From the NCBI RefSeq assembly GCF_036884655.1, contig NC_088340.1, positions 5,911,501 to 5,975,500 on the forward strand: a stretch of 64,000 nucleotides of DNA, given 5' to 3'. Both the position numbers and the translations under genes were made by a program. The first letter of the stretch is position 1, and each line of letters begins with the position of its first letter. The notes under the pieces were generated by a model. It did not search any database. It was not told the origin of the DNA and saw only the letters and a program-made list of their open reading frames with translations. Shown piece after piece: positions 61,794 through 64,000 of this stretch. The stretch comes from Musa acuminata AAA Group. Lineage: Eukaryota; Streptophyta; Magnoliopsida; Zingiberales; Musaceae.

Positions 61794-62524
61794 GAGAGTT
61801 GGCAGGACCATCGACATTCTCCACTAGCTCGTGGAAACATGTCCATGGTCATTGTTTCAGGCGCCCCAACCCATCGATCCACCTTACACGGCGGTCTGTT
61901 CATCATCTTCCACACTTCTCTCATTTCGTGTAAAACCCGTCAACAATATGACACGGTCTCTGTTTCATTTCAGAGTTGTCTTTATCATCGGCAGTAAGGT
62001 AATGCCTTTTCTTAGAATGCATTAGGCTGTATGATAGCGGCATCTCATGTTCTTTGATCGTATCCTCCGCGGGTAGCCCGACAGATACGTAAACAGTCGA
62101 TTGGTTCTTAAGATGGGCTGCACCAATTGTTTGCAACACCTAAGCTTTGATGATTGAAGAATCACGGAACTAATAAAATCTTATGCTGACATTTGATGAT
62201 AACTAATGCTTAGAAAATCAAAATTTTGCACTTAGGATAAACATATTTTATTAATCTATATTATTGATATTTTTATTATAAAAATATGAAATTAAGTATC
62301 AACAAAATACTAATTTATGTGTCAACTAGCTTTGTTGATAAAAATTGGTTCAGGATTCAATCACTCATTAGAAACATAATTGCATATATATCATCGATTT
62401 TGCTATGTTCACCATAAAATAGACTGTGGACTATCTTGCATTAGCTGAAAAATCATTACTTGATATGTTAACCCATGCAATTAAATCTTAGATTAGAAGG
62501 TCAAAACTAGCTTTCGAATCCATC

Positions 62525-63020
62525 AAAGACAACTCATCTTAAGGAAATTTGGATCTACACTTCTTATTGGGTTCTAATCTTGGATATAAAAGCATGATAT
62601 GCTTTTTATGATATTGATTGGGCCAATTTTGGAGAAAGACTTATGTGTTTTTATCTTATTTTTTTTATTAAGTATCTAAAATATCCTTAGCCACCTATCA
62701 CTTTTTTTTCTCTCCTTTCCCTCATTTTTTATATGGATCAATCAATAAGGTGACGTTCGTCATAAAATAGATCACGAAATATCAAAACTTTGATAACACA
62801 TCTTAAGAAAATTTAGATATAAACTTTTCAATATTGGGTTCGAATATAAAAGTAAGGTATGCATTTTATATATTGATTGGGCCGATTTCAAAGAAAGACA
62901 TATGCGCTTTTATCCCCTTTTTTATTTTTTAATATTTTTTATTAAGTATTTAAAATACCCTTAACTACCTATCTTGTTTTTTTTTTTTTTTTTCATGTGG
63001 ATCAATTAATAGGGTGAATT
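62525..63020. repeat. ~260-bp diverged tandem duplication
   Basis: The order AAATTTGGATcTACACTTcT, TTGGGTTCTAAT, GATATTGATTGGGCCaATTT, GAGAAAGACTTATGTG, ATTAAGTATCTAAAATA, CACCTATC and ATATGGATCAATCAATA at 62536-62750 is repeated with changes at about 62805-63013. A third partial piece (TATGGATCAATCAACA) is near 63465. Confidence 0.75.
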
Positions 63021-63023
63021 GGT

Positions 63024-63187
63024 CTAATTATAATATTTTTACATTATGTCATAGTATTTCAATAATATTAGAAAAACAATGCAACATAATACAAAAACAT
63101 TACTTTATAATGTTTTTGTATTGCATTATAGTGTTTTCTTAATATTACTGAAAAACTGTAACACAATAAAAATATTATAAACTTAGC
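63024..63187. repeat. Long AT-rich hairpin (fold-back or MITE-like)
   Basis: A left arm of about 75-80 bases (CTAATTATAATATTTTTAC...) pairs with the right arm (...TAAAAATATTATAAACTTAG) around a loop of about six bases near 63106. The innermost ACAAAAACATTA / TAATGTTTTTGTA and the outer ATAATATTTTT / AAAAATATTAT match exactly. No target duplication is clear. Confidence 0.7.
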
Positions 63188-64000
63188 ATTTTTACAAAAT
63201 TTGTATAAAAATACTGTGTTCTAGGTGAGTTATTTAAGCCCCATGACTTCTTTCCTTGAATCCAAGTTCAAGGATATAAAGTATAGTAAGTTATTTTATT
63301 TATATATTAATTAAGTATTTTATTCATCGAAATCAAAAAATAATAAGAATGGTGTTCTCTTTGGTGGCATAAGTTCTCTCATAGACAGAGGTTTTGCTAT
63401 CTTTAATTATTTTTATATTAGTAAAAATATAATATAAAAATATGATAGCTGGACCTATTCATCTTATGGATCAATCAACAGAAAAATGAAGGGAAAAAGA
63501 TGTTCTAATAAAAGGAAAGACACTTTCCAAGAAAAATCCAAAGAAAAGGTTTTTTTTTTCAAAAAATCACCCATATTGTTTTTGGTGACCAAAAAATTAT
63601 ATCAAATACTTATATGTATTATTTAATCTAATAAAATCAACAATATATTCTGATATAAACGATTGGATATAATAAAAGTCGAATTTAATCTTTGCAATCA
63701 TTTCAAACAGTAATCGAAATATTATAACTTTGGTACTTACTTTCATAATTGATTTAAATTTCGAATATAATTTGTATATTAAATTTACAACTATTTTAGC
63801 TGCTATGTAGTGCCTTTTTAACAGGAATTATATCAAAAAATATATATTTTGATTAAATACAAATATTTATGTGATTCAAGTGCTTCGATAATTGAAAATT
63901 TTGTTTCAACAAACATAATGATATGTTAGAGAATATATTTTTTTTATTATTGTTACATTAGCTTTAAGTTGAGTTGTGTTTATAAATAAGATAATTTCAT

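Larger units (their letters stand above)
61794..64000. other. Glucanase upstream region and AT-rich gene-free DNA
   Basis: Bases 61794-62150 are mixed-composition promoter sequence. The rest is AT-rich and holds only the tandem duplication and hairpin listed separately. No gene is recognised. Confidence 0.5.

Overview
This window is nuclear DNA from a flowering plant, most likely a monocot of the banana family (Musaceae). The reasons are intron-rich protein genes with GT-AG junctions, AT-rich introns and intergenic DNA carrying LTR-retrotransposon and MITE debris, and a secreted beta-1,3-glucanase at 60.6-61.7 kb that closely resembles, from memory, the banana fruit glucanase allergen (Mus a 5 type). 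No prokaryotic operon, phage or CRISPR structure is present.

Seven protein genes can be assembled. From left to right: the 5' half of a class XI myosin (minus strand, running off the left edge); a two-exon OXIDATIVE STRESS 3 (OXS3/O3L)-like gene (minus, 239 aa); an eleven-exon chalcone-isomerase-fold fatty-acid-binding protein of the FAP2 type (minus, 398 aa); a seven-exon ESF1 pre-rRNA-processing factor (minus, 777 aa); an intronless P-class pentatricopeptide-repeat protein (plus, 551 aa); a ten-exon plant O-fucosyltransferase-family protein (minus, 655 aa) spread over 14 kb; and a two-exon GH17 beta-1,3-glucanase (minus, 340 aa). Exon boundaries were built by hand. In each complete model the exon lengths sum to an intact reading frame. 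The genes do not form one pathway. They are an ordinary gene-dense stretch, and the only divergent pair is ESF1/PPR, sharing a 1.2 kb upstream region.

The gene-poor block at 10-15.6 kb holds decayed retroelements: a tandem arrangement of a very short LTR element (TRIM-like, with a tRNA-Met-type primer-binding site and a polypurine tract), a 38-bp tandem array, and a frameshifted Ty3/gypsy gag relic. The last 2 kb hold a tandem duplication and a long AT-rich hairpin.

The most interesting non-genic signal is a family of five nonautonomous elements. They have CAAGG...CCTTG-like ends, GTACCG-rich arms and 8-bp target-site duplications (four perfect, one with 7 of 8 matching). All five lie inside introns. 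Their cores differ completely between copies: CTACAGTG repeats, pure TA tracts, or GC-rich GGCGAC...GTCGCC palindromic modules set between TA tracts. I can assign them to a probable hAT-type MITE group but cannot name the family.
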